Assembly (NCBI GenBank): GCA_029961055.1 | Contig: JASBVM010000004.1 | Span: 62,001-126,000, forward strand | From: Bacillota bacterium | GTDB taxonomy: Bacteria > Bacillota > Sulfobacillia > JAIMAT01 | Length of the DNA stretch: 64,000 nucleotides | Direction: 5' to 3' | Shown here: positions 43,655 to 51,259 of the stretch, one piece after another | How positions within the stretch are numbered: the stretch's first letter is position 1 | Layout: every line of letters begins with the position of its first letter | Translations under genes and position numbers: made by a program | The notes under the pieces: model-generated | What the model saw: the letters and a program-made list of their open reading frames with translations, nothing else | Told to the model about the DNA's origin: nothing | Databases searched by the model: none

Positions 43655-44617
43655 GTGAGATCGACGTCCGCGGAGAAGGGGGCGGGAGAAGAGGTCGCCG
43701 GCCGCCCGCTTCCCGGGGTGGAGGCGATCCAGGCCGCCTTCCGGGAGCAGGGGTACGTGGCCGACCGGGCGGTGGCGACGGCGCTCCGGCTGGTCCTCGC
43801 CCTGGAGAAGCCGCTCCTGGTGGAGGGGCCGGCGGGCGTGGGGAAGACGGAGATCGCCAAGGTGCTGGCGGAGGTGCTCGGGACCCGCCTGATCCGCCTC
43901 CAGTGCTACGAGGGTCTGGACGCCTCCACGGCGCTCTACGAGTGGAACTATCCGAAGCAGATGCTCCATATCCGTCTGACGGAGCAGAGCGGGCAGCCGG
44001 CCGAGGTGCGGGAGGCGGAGATCTTCAGCGAGCCCTTCCTGCTGCGCAGGCCGCTCCTGGAGGCGATCAGCCAGGAGCGGGCGCCGGTCCTGCTGATCGA
44101 CGAGATCGACCGGGCGGACGAGGAGTTCGAGGCCTTCCTGCTGGAGGTGCTGGCCGAGTTCCAGGTGACCATCCCCGAGATCGGCACCCTCCGGGCGCGG
44201 CAGCGGCCCTACGTGATCCTCACCTCCAACCGGACCCGGGAGCTGAGCGACGCGCTTCGCCGGCGCTGCCTCTACCTCTGGATCCCCTATCCCGACTTCG
44301 AGAAGGAGGTCCGCATCCTGGAGGCGCGCCTGCCGGGCGTCGACCGGCGGCTGGCGCGGCAGGTGGCGCGCTTCGTGGAGCGGTTGCGGCAGCTCTCGCT
44401 CAACAAGGCGCCCGGGGTGGCGGAGAGCCTGGACTGGGCGCGGGCCCTGACGGCTCTCCACCGGGACGCCCTGGACGAGGCGATGGTGCGGGAGACCCTC
44501 GGTTGTATCGTGAAGGACAGGGAGGACTGGGAGCTCCTGACGGGGGGCGCGGGGGAGCCGCTCCAGGCGGCCCTGGAGCGCGCCCTGGCCGAGGGGGCGG
44601 AGCTCGACGGGAGGTGA
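43655..44617 (+). CDS. MoxR-type AAA ATPase (CoxD-like)
   Basis: The 320-residue ATPase has Walker A GPAGVGKTE near residue 58, Walker B LLIDEIDRADEEFEAFLLE near residue 148 and an arginine-finger segment SNRTRELSDALRRRCLYLWIPYPD. The sequence matches the CoxD/MoxR family, which matures molybdenum-containing dehydrogenases with a CoxE VWA protein. The GTG start is at 43655. It begins an operon with XdhC-like and MocA-like genes, all supporting molybdenum-enzyme maturation. Confidence 0.9.
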   Translation: MRSTSAEKGAGEEVAGRPLPGVEAIQAAFREQGYVADRAVATALRLVLALEKPLLVEGPAGVGKTEIAKVLAEVLGTRLIRLQCYEGLDASTALYEWNYPKQMLHIRLTEQSGQPAEVREAEIFSEPFLLRRPLLEAISQERAPVLLIDEIDRADEEFEAFLLEVLAEFQVTIPEIGTLRARQRPYVILTSNRTRELSDALRRRCLYLWIPYPDFEKEVRILEARLPGVDRRLARQVARFVERLRQLSLNKAPGVAESLDWARALTALHRDALDEAMVRETLGCIVKDREDWELLTGGAGEPLQAALERALAEGAELDGR

Positions 44618-44623
44618 GCCCTC

Positions 44624-44980
44624 ATGGGCGAGCGGGAGCTGCTGCTGGAGGCGATCGAGGAGGCCCGGCGATCGGGCCGGCGGGCGGCCCTGGCCACGGT
44701 GGTCCGCGTGCGGGGCTCGGCGTACCGGCGCGAGGGGGCCAAGCTGCTGGTCCACGAGGACGGTCGGATCGTGGGCACCGTCTCGGGAGGGTGCGTCGAG
44801 GCGGACATCGCCGAGGTGGCGCGCCAGGTGATGGAGGGCGGGAAGCCGCTCCTCCGCCACTACGAGCTGGACGACGAGACCGTCTGGAGCCTGGGGCTGG
44901 GTTGCGGTGGCGCGCTGGACGTCTACGTCGAGCCGCTCCCGGAGGCAGGCGGCGCCGGCGCCGGAGGGGGCGGGCGATGA
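44624..44980 (+). CDS. XdhC/CoxI N-terminal domain protein
   Basis: The 118-residue protein corresponds to the N-terminal half of XdhC (GSAYRREGAKLLVHEDGRIVGTVSGGCVEADI near residue 31), which binds molybdenum cofactor for sulfuration and insertion into xanthine dehydrogenase-type enzymes. GGGAGGTGAG precedes the ATG. The stop overlaps the next gene (ATGA), which encodes the C-terminal half, so XdhC is split in two here. Confidence 0.9.
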   Translation: MGERELLLEAIEEARRSGRRAALATVVRVRGSAYRREGAKLLVHEDGRIVGTVSGGCVEADIAEVARQVMEGGKPLLRHYELDDETVWSLGLGCGGALDVYVEPLPEAGGAGAGGGGR

Positions 44981-45762
44981 GCCTTCCTTTCGAGCGCTGG
45001 CTGGAGGCGGTCCGCGGGGGGCAGACCGCCGTCCTGGTGACGGCGCTGGAAGGCGGCGCGCGCCTCTTCGTTCCCGAGGAAGGGGAGCCCGTGGGCAGCC
45101 TGGGCGACGCCGCCGTCGACCGCTGGGCGGTGGCGGAGGCGCGCCGCCGGCTGGCGGCGGCACGACCGCGCTCGGGAAGCGCGGAGGCGGAGCTCCCCGG
45201 CGGCGCCCGGCTCCCGCTCTTCTTCGACGTCCAGGCGGCGCCGCCGGAGCTGGTCCTCTTCGGCGCCGGCCATGACGCCGTTCCGCTGGCCCAGGGCGGG
45301 AGCCGGCTGGGCTTCCGGGTCCTGGTGGTCGACCCGCGGGAGGCCTACGCGACCCCCGAGCGCTTCCCCGGGGCAGAGGTGGTGCCCCTTGCACCGGACG
45401 AGCTGGAGGGGCGTCTCCATCTGGGTCCGCGCAGCTACGCGGTGGTGATGAACCACCACCTGGTCCGCGACCGGCTCAGCCTCCGCTTCGCCCTCGCCTC
45501 GGAGGCGGCCTACGTCGGGCTGCTCGGGCCGCGCGAGCGGGCCGAGCGGATCCTGGAGGAGCTCCGCAGGGAGGGCTTCCGCCCCTCGCCGGCGGCGCTG
45601 GCCCGCCTGTACAGCCCGGTGGGGCTGGACGTGGGCGCCGAGGGGCCGGAGGAGGTGGCGGTCAGCATCCTGGCCGAGGTGCTGGCCGTCCGGAACGGGC
45701 ACCGGGGAGGCTTCCTGCGCGAGCGGAGCGGGAGCATCCATGCCGAGGCGGCCACGGCTTGA
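44977..45762 (+). CDS. XdhC C-terminal (Rossmann) domain protein
   Basis: This 261-residue protein has the Rossmann domain of XdhC (LVLFGAGHDAVPLAQGGSRLGFRVLVVDPR near residue 91; VVMNHHLVRDRLSL and YVGLLGPRERAERI). The first 85 residues are variable, and the second half carries the XdhC_C block. ATGA overlap with the N-domain gene indicates a co-translated pair. The last 23 bases overlap the MocA-like gene. Confidence 0.88.
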   Translation: MSLPFERWLEAVRGGQTAVLVTALEGGARLFVPEEGEPVGSLGDAAVDRWAVAEARRRLAAARPRSGSAEAELPGGARLPLFFDVQAAPPELVLFGAGHDAVPLAQGGSRLGFRVLVVDPREAYATPERFPGAEVVPLAPDELEGRLHLGPRSYAVVMNHHLVRDRLSLRFALASEAAYVGLLGPRERAERILEELRREGFRPSPAALARLYSPVGLDVGAEGPEEVAVSILAEVLAVRNGHRGGFLRERSGSIHAEAATA

Positions 45763-46429
45763 CGCGGTGGTCCTGGCGGCAGGGCTGAGCCGCCGCATGG
45801 GCCGGCCGAAGCCGCTTCTGCCCGCGGGGCCGGGAGCCACGCTCCTCTCCCGGGCGCTGGAGGCGGCCGCCGCCGTGGACGGGCGGATCTGGGTGGTGGT
45901 GGGGCCCGCGGCGGCGGAGCTCCGGGCCGAGGCGCTGCGCTGGGCGCGCCAGCGGGGCGAGGACGCGCGCCTGCGGGTGGTGGACCACCGCGGGTACGCG
46001 CGGGGGCTTGCCTCCTCGGTGGCGGCGGGGGTCCGGGCGGCCGCCGCGGGGGAGCGGCCGGACGGGATCCTCTTCCTGGTGGTCGACCAGCCCGCGCTGG
46101 CGCGCAAACAGGTGGAGCGGCTCGTCGAGGCCTTCGGGCGGCGGGGGGAGGCGCTGGCCGTGGCGGCGGCGGAGGAGGGCGAGCTCCGCAATCCGGCCGT
46201 CTTCGCCCGGCCGCTCTTCGACGAGCTGCTGCGCCTGGAGGGTGACGTGGGCGCTCGCCAGCTGCTGGGCAGGTATCCGGACCGGGTGATGCGGGTGGAG
46301 CTGGGGCGGGGCCCCTGGTTCCGCGACGTGGACGATCCGGAGGCGTACCGGCGGCTGCTGGAGGAGATGGGCTGGGCTGGCGAGGGCGGGGAGCGAGCCC
46401 AAGACGCGAGGGAAGGGTGGCGAGCGTGA
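45740..46429 (+). CDS. MobA/MocA-like nucleotidyltransferase
   Basis: The 229-residue nucleotidyltransferase has the NTP-binding signature VVLAAGLSRRMGRPKPLL near residue 9, a GLASSVAAG loop and Asp in LVVDQPAL. MocA-like enzymes attach CMP to molybdopterin, giving the MCD form used by CO dehydrogenase/xanthine dehydrogenase-type enzymes. It fits with XdhC and MoxR in this operon. GTGA overlap links it to the next gene. Confidence 0.85.
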   Translation: MPRRPRLDAVVLAAGLSRRMGRPKPLLPAGPGATLLSRALEAAAAVDGRIWVVVGPAAAELRAEALRWARQRGEDARLRVVDHRGYARGLASSVAAGVRAAAAGERPDGILFLVVDQPALARKQVERLVEAFGRRGEALAVAAAEEGELRNPAVFARPLFDELLRLEGDVGARQLLGRYPDRVMRVELGRGPWFRDVDDPEAYRRLLEEMGWAGEGGERAQDAREGWRA

Positions 46430-47961
46430 GCGAGGCGATGAACGGAGCGCAGGGCGGGACGGCGGAGCTCCTGGTGATCGGGGGCGGGCCGGGCGGCTAT
46501 GTGGCCGCCATCCGCGCGGCCCAGCTGGGCCTGGACGTCACCCTGGTGGAGGCGGGGGAGGTGGGAGGGGTCTGCCTCAACGTGGGCTGCATCCCCTCCA
46601 AGGCGCTGATCAGCGCCGCCGACCTCTTCGCCCGCGCCCGCCAGGCCGAGACGATGGGGCTGCTCTTCGAGGGCGCCCGGGTCGACCTGGGGCGGCTCCA
46701 GGACTGGAAGGCGGGCGTCGTCCGGCAGCTGACGGGCGGCGTCCGCCAGCTCCTGCAGGGGAACGGTGTCCGCCTCGTCCACGGCCGGGCGCGGCTGCTG
46801 GGGCCCGGGCGGGCCCGGATCGAACCGGTCGCCGGGGCCGGCGGGGTCGCCGGGGCCGGCGCGGGCGCGGGCGCCGGCACCGCGGTCGTCCCACCCCAGG
46901 GAAGCGAGATCGCCTTCCGCCAGGCCGTCCTGGCCACCGGCTCGCGACCCGCGGCGTTGAAGGTGCTCCCCTTCGACGGGCGCTGGGTGCTCGACGCCAC
47001 CGGCGCCCTCGCCCTGCGGGAGCTGCCGGCGGAGCTGGTGGTGGTGGGCGGCGGCTACATCGGCATCGAGCTGGGCACGGTCTATGCCAAGCTGGGAAGC
47101 CGCGTCACCGTGGTCGAGGCGCTGCCCGAGATCCTGGGCGGCGTGGGGAGGAGCCTGGTGACGGTGGTGGAGCGGCAGCTCCGCAAGCTGGGCGTCACGG
47201 TCCACAAGGGCGCCCAGTTGCTGGGAGGCGAGCCGCCCGCCGGCGGCTCGGGTGCGGGCAGGGTGGCCGTCCGCCTGGCGGACGGGCGCGAGGTGGCGAT
47301 CCCGGCGGAGAAGGTTCTGGTCTCCGTGGGCAGGCGCCCCAACAGCGAGGAGCTCGGCTTGGAGAGCGTCGGGCTGAGCACGGACGAGAAGGGCTTCCTG
47401 CCGGTGGACGGCCAGCGCCGGACGCGGGCCGCCGGCATCTTCGCCATCGGGGATCTGGCGGGCGGGCCGCTCCTCGCCCACAAGGCGAGCCACGAGGGGA
47501 TCGTGGCGGCGGAGGCGGCGGCCGGCCGGCCGACGGTCTTCGAGCCGCGCGCCGTCCCGGCGGTCATCTTCTCGGACCCGGAGATCGCCACCGCCGGCCT
47601 GACCGAGGAAGAGGCCCGGGCGCAGGGGATCGAGCCGGTCAGCGCCCGCTTCAACTTCGCCGCCAACGGCCGGGCGCTGGGCGAGGCGCGGGGCGAGGGC
47701 TTCGTCCAGCTGGTGGCGGACGCCTCGGACCACGCGCTGCTCGGCGTCCAGATCGTGGGTCCGGACGCCTCCAGCCTGATCGCCGAGGGGGTGCTGGCCA
47801 TCGAGATGGGGGCGACGCTGGAGGATCTGGCGCTGACCATCCACGCCCACCCGACGCTGCCCGAGACGCTGATGGAGGCGGCCGCCCTGGGCCTGGGACA
47901 GCCGATCCACACGCTCCTCCGGCGGCGCCCCGAGCCCAGCGGAAGCGGGCGCCCCGCCTGA
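46426..47961 (+). CDS. lpdA: Dihydrolipoyl dehydrogenase
   Basis: This 511-residue flavoprotein has an FAD motif (LLVIGGGPGGYVAA), redox-active disulfide CLNVGCIPSK, NAD motif (VVVGGGYIGIELG) and the C-terminal His-Glu base HAHPTLPE. It reoxidises the lipoyl group of 2-oxoacid dehydrogenase or glycine-cleavage complexes. GTG at 46426 overlaps the upstream TGA and has GAGGGAAGG about nine bases upstream; GTG at 46417 is less well spaced. A low-complexity Ala/Gly run (about residues 135-151) interrupts the FAD domain. No E1/E2 or lipoate gene is in the window. Confidence 0.9.
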   Translation: MSEAMNGAQGGTAELLVIGGGPGGYVAAIRAAQLGLDVTLVEAGEVGGVCLNVGCIPSKALISAADLFARARQAETMGLLFEGARVDLGRLQDWKAGVVRQLTGGVRQLLQGNGVRLVHGRARLLGPGRARIEPVAGAGGVAGAGAGAGAGTAVVPPQGSEIAFRQAVLATGSRPAALKVLPFDGRWVLDATGALALRELPAELVVVGGGYIGIELGTVYAKLGSRVTVVEALPEILGGVGRSLVTVVERQLRKLGVTVHKGAQLLGGEPPAGGSGAGRVAVRLADGREVAIPAEKVLVSVGRRPNSEELGLESVGLSTDEKGFLPVDGQRRTRAAGIFAIGDLAGGPLLAHKASHEGIVAAEAAAGRPTVFEPRAVPAVIFSDPEIATAGLTEEEARAQGIEPVSARFNFAANGRALGEARGEGFVQLVADASDHALLGVQIVGPDASSLIAEGVLAIEMGATLEDLALTIHAHPTLPETLMEAAALGLGQPIHTLLRRRPEPSGSGRPA

Positions 47962-48185
47962 GGGCGAGGAGAAGCCAAGGCGGAGCGGGGCGGCGCCGGG
48001 GCGCGAGCGCGGCCGAGCCCCTCGGGTGGGCGCCCCAGGTGGGAGGGCGGCGCTTTCGGGCCCGGAACCGATGTTCACCGCCGAAGAGGCTGGCTATCCT
48101 CAAGATGCAACCGCTGGTCGCGGAGTCCTGAGGAGCGCGGGGAACTCACGACGACCGGCGGCCAGAATCGGAAGCCGGGGCGGCC

Positions 48186-48197
48186 GACCGATCGGTC
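48186..48197. promoter_or_regulatory. Palindrome GACCGATCGGTC
   Basis: A perfect 12-bp palindrome that looks like a TetR-type operator half-pair. No promoter is apparent beside it, and the flanking genes converge, so its significance is unclear. Confidence 0.3.
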
Positions 48198-48233
48198 CCG
48201 CACCCAGGCTTCACGAAAGCCCTCCGGGGGGCA

Positions 48234-48263
48234 GGAGCAGGTCTACCTCCCGAGACCTGCTCC
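48234..48263. terminator. Terminator-like hairpin 1
   Basis: GGAGCAGGTCT pairs perfectly with AGACCTGCTCC around an eight-base loop. It lies between the convergent lpdA and xanthine-dehydrogenase-family genes. Confidence 0.5.
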
Positions 48264-48267
48264 CAGA

Positions 48268-48297
48268 ACGGGCGCGGTGCCAAGGCACCGCGCCCGT
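48268..48297. terminator. Terminator-like hairpin 2
   Basis: ACGGGCGCGGTGC pairs perfectly with its complement around CAAG (13 bp). Plus-strand sequence CTCGTCTCTTCC follows, partly T-rich. It is likely the main terminator for the lpdA operon and may also serve the minus-strand gene. Confidence 0.6.
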
Positions 48298-48362
48298 CTC
48301 GTCTCTTCCGCCGTTCCGCTGCCGCGGGGTGGTCGGCCGCCGGCCCGCGCCGGCGGCCAGGC

Positions 48363-50621
48363 TCAGGCCGTACGCCGGTCCGCCTGCCCCAGCGCCTCGA
48401 GGACGGCCGCGGGGTGGAAGGGGATGCGCTCCAGGCGGACGCCCACCGCATCCTCCAACGCGTTGGCCAGCGCCGCCGCCACGGGGATGGCGGGCGGCTC
48501 GCCGACCCCTTTGGCACCGAAGGGGCCGTCCGGGGCGGGGACCTCCACCAGCTCCGCCTCGATGGGCGGGACGTCGGAGACGGTGGGCAGGCGGTAGTCG
48601 GCCAGGTTGGCGTCGGCCAGCTGGCCCGACTCGTCCCAGATCAGCTCCTCCAGGAAGGCGCGCCCGATCCCCTGCGTCACGCCGCCCCGGATCTGCCCGA
48701 CCACCTCGGCGGGGTTGATCGCCCGCCCCACGTCCTGAACGGCCAGGTAGCCGGTCACCCTGAGCTGGCCGGTCTCGCGGTCCACGTGGACACGGGCCAG
48801 ATGGACGGCGAAGCCCGGCGCGGAGGAGCGCTGCGCCACCCGGCCGTGGCCGTAGATGGGGGCGTACCGACTGCCGAACCGGGTGGTGAGCCGCGCCAGC
48901 TCGGCCAGGGTCACGGAGCGGGAGGGCACGCCCTTGACCGAGACGCGGCCGTCGCGCAGCTCCAGGTCCTCGGGCGCGGCCTCCAGCCGCTCGGCCGCCA
49001 GCTCGAGCACCTGGCGCCGGGCGTCCTCGGCGGCGCGCTGGACCGCGGGTCCGATGGTGTAGATGGTCTTGCTTCCTCCGGCGGAGCCGCCGAAGGGCGA
49101 GCTGTCCGTGTCCCGGTTGACGACCTGGACGCGCTCGGGGGGCAGGCCGAAGATCTCGGCCGCGATCATGGCCAGCGAGGTGGCCGAGCCGGTGATGTCG
49201 ACGGCGCCCACCTGGACGGTGAGGGTGCCGTCGGGGTCGAGGCGGCAGCCGGCCGCCGCCGGTTCCAGGCCGCCCGGCCAGCCGCCCACCGCCAGCCCCC
49301 AGCCCTCGTCGGGCCCGGCAGGCTTCTCCTGCCAGAGCGGATGCTCGCGCACCCGCTCCAGGCACTCCACCAGCCCCAGGCGGGGCCAGGACCGGCCGTC
49401 GGGGCGGGGATCGCCCTCGCGGGCCGCGTTCTGCAGACGGAACTCGAGCGGGTCGAGGCCGAGGCGCCGGGCGAGCCGGTCCATGTGCGACTCCAGGGCG
49501 AAGTAAGCCTGCGGCGCGCCGGGCCCCCTGTACGCCCCGGCGGGGCTCTTGTGGGTGAGCACCTCGTAGCCGACGATCTCCAGGTGGGGCACCCGGTAGG
49601 TGCCTCCCAGGAGAAGGGCGGCGATGCCCACCGGCGAGCCGGGTTCGGCGCCGGTGTCGAAGACCAGCCGGGCCTGAAGCGCGGTCAGGCTGCCGTCGCG
49701 CCGGGCGCCCATCTTCAGGCGGATGACCGCCGCCGGCGCCGGGCGGCTGACCAGGAAGTCCTGGACGCGATCCAGGACCAGGCGGACGGTGCGGCCCAGG
49801 CGGCGCGCCACGGCACCGGCCAGCGGCTCGAGAAGCATGAACTTGCCGCCGAAGGCGCCACCCACCGTCGTCGGCACCACGCGGATCCGGTGCTCCTCCA
49901 GGCCCAGCGTCTGGGCCGTGCCGTGACGGGTGTCGAAGGAGCCCTGGGTCGAGGTCCACAGGGTGAGGGAACCGTCGGGGCCGGGCTCCGCCACCACGCC
50001 GTGCGTCTCGATGTGGCCCTGGTGGACGGCGCCGGCGCGGTAGGTGGCCTCGATCACCGCGTCGGCCTGGGCGAAGCCGGCTGCGACGTCGCCGCGGCGG
50101 AAGTGGACCATGTCGCTGACGTTCTGCGGGCGGGGCTCGTCCTGGGCGCTGGCCGTCGCCGCCCCGTGCGCCGCCATCGCCTCCGAGGCATGGTCCTCCG
50201 GGAGGCGACGCACGAGGGGGGCGTCCGGGAGCATCGCCTGCTCGGGATCGAGGACCGCCGGGAGCGGCTCGTACTCCACCTGGACCCGCTCGGCCGCGTC
50301 CTCGGCCAGGGCTTCGCTCTCGGCCACCACCACGGCCACGGGGTGGCCGACGTAGAAGACCTCGTCCTCCGCCAGCAGGGCGGTGGGCTCCAGATCGGCG
50401 GCGGTCAGGACCGCCACCACGCCGGTCGTCTGAAGGGCGCCGGTCGCGTCGATGCGGACGATGCGGGCGTGGGGGTGGGGGCTGAGCACCAGCCGCGCGT
50501 GCAGCAGGTGGGCCGGGCGCAGGTCGGCGACGTAGCGCGCGGAGCCGCGCAGTTTCTCCGGCCCGTCCAGCCGTGGCTGCGACTTCCCGATCACCTGATA
50601 GGCGGGCTCTCGAGAGGACAC
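48363..50621 (-). CDS. Xanthine dehydrogenase family molybdopterin-binding subunit
   Basis: The 752-residue large subunit has the Mo-binding domains of the xanthine dehydrogenase/aldehyde oxidase family (AYQVIGKSQPRLDGPEKLRGSARYVADL at the start; VVPTTVGGAFGGKF; THKSPAGAYRGPGAPQAYFALE; and catalytic Glu in GAKGVGEPPAIP). The loop is AYRGPG, not the AYRCSF of CO dehydrogenase, so CO oxidation is unlikely. No FAD or 2Fe-2S subunit is adjacent; most homologs are encoded with both. Start GTG at 50621 with AAGGGAGCG upstream. It is downstream of the small membrane protein on the same strand. Confidence 0.9.
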   Translation of the reverse strand: MSSREPAYQVIGKSQPRLDGPEKLRGSARYVADLRPAHLLHARLVLSPHPHARIVRIDATGALQTTGVVAVLTAADLEPTALLAEDEVFYVGHPVAVVVAESEALAEDAAERVQVEYEPLPAVLDPEQAMLPDAPLVRRLPEDHASEAMAAHGAATASAQDEPRPQNVSDMVHFRRGDVAAGFAQADAVIEATYRAGAVHQGHIETHGVVAEPGPDGSLTLWTSTQGSFDTRHGTAQTLGLEEHRIRVVPTTVGGAFGGKFMLLEPLAGAVARRLGRTVRLVLDRVQDFLVSRPAPAAVIRLKMGARRDGSLTALQARLVFDTGAEPGSPVGIAALLLGGTYRVPHLEIVGYEVLTHKSPAGAYRGPGAPQAYFALESHMDRLARRLGLDPLEFRLQNAAREGDPRPDGRSWPRLGLVECLERVREHPLWQEKPAGPDEGWGLAVGGWPGGLEPAAAGCRLDPDGTLTVQVGAVDITGSATSLAMIAAEIFGLPPERVQVVNRDTDSSPFGGSAGGSKTIYTIGPAVQRAAEDARRQVLELAAERLEAAPEDLELRDGRVSVKGVPSRSVTLAELARLTTRFGSRYAPIYGHGRVAQRSSAPGFAVHLARVHVDRETGQLRVTGYLAVQDVGRAINPAEVVGQIRGGVTQGIGRAFLEELIWDESGQLADANLADYRLPTVSDVPPIEAELVEVPAPDGPFGAKGVGEPPAIPVAAALANALEDAVGVRLERIPFHPAAVLEALGQADRRTA

Positions 50622-50776
50622 GCTGACGGATCGCTCCCTTCCCGGGCGGGTCGGGAGGCGGGGACACCCCGCCTCCCCCCTCCCCGCCCTCGAACCCTAA
50701 GGATACGGCAGTTTCGACCAAGCCGGGGAGGGCATGGCGGCGGGAGCCCCGGTGCCCGCCGGCGAGCCGGCCGGCT

Positions 50777-51259
50777 TCAGCCGCCGCCGTCCCGGGCGGG
50801 TCCCGGGCCGGATGCCGCTTGCGGGCGGCCCAGCGCATGCCCGCGCCGCCAGCCGGCCACCTCGGCGCCTGCCACGGCCGCCAGCCCTGCCGCAGCGGCC
50901 GCCAGGAGTGCGGGCAGAAGCCAGAAGGCGACGGCCGCCGGGCCGGGAAGGCCGGCCAGGGCCATCACGACCTGGCTCTGCTGCCAGCCGCCCGCCGCCA
51001 GCAGCGCGCGCAGGTCGAAGGCGACCCAGGCGGCGAGGACGGCGGTGAAGGCTGTCCATCCTCGTCGCCCCGGCGGATCGAGCCAGGCGAAGAGAAGCGC
51101 CGCCGCCGGCGCGCCCAGCCACCAGAGGCCGGCCGCCAGGCCGGCGGAGGCCAGGAGTGCGGTGAGAAGGCCGGCGGCGGCGAGCCGCCACCTCCCGGCC
51201 GGGCGCTCCGGCGCGCCGGCCTGAGGGGCCGCCGCCGGGGCAGGATCCGTCTTCGACAT
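50777..51259 (-). CDS. Hypothetical membrane protein
   Basis: A 160-residue protein of unknown function with a disordered N terminus and about four hydrophobic segments (residues 29-65, 72-96 and 100-140), ending in a hydrophilic tail. Its ATG at 51259 shares a base with the penicillin acylase stop (TGATG), so it is co-translated. I do not recognise a family. An accessory or anchoring role for the acylase or the molybdenum enzyme would be speculation. Confidence 0.6.
   Translation of the reverse strand: MSKTDPAPAAAPQAGAPERPAGRWRLAAAGLLTALLASAGLAAGLWWLGAPAAALLFAWLDPPGRRGWTAFTAVLAAWVAFDLRALLAAGGWQQSQVVMALAGLPGPAAVAFWLLPALLAAAAAGLAAVAGAEVAGWRRGHALGRPQAASGPGPARDGGG

Larger units (their letters stand above)
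47962..48362. other. 401-base intergenic region between convergent genes
   Basis: No open frame here has recognisable content. The left part (47962-48180) has several short complementary segments, for example ATCCTCA at 48097 with TGAGGA at 48129. A 12-bp palindrome is at 48186-48197 and two strong hairpins at 48234-48297. It is either a double terminator with spacer or a small transcribed RNA ending in these hairpins. Confidence 0.6.

Noticed and set aside
48120-48240. Resemblance to SAH, c-di-GMP or molybdenum-cofactor aptamers (GAGGAGCGC, GAAAGCC)
   Set aside because: Only isolated short matches; the remaining conserved blocks are missing, and no gene lies downstream in a suitable orientation.
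48363-50621. CO dehydrogenase large subunit
   Set aside because: The active-site loop is AYRGPG, not AYRCSF, and no small or medium subunits are adjacent.
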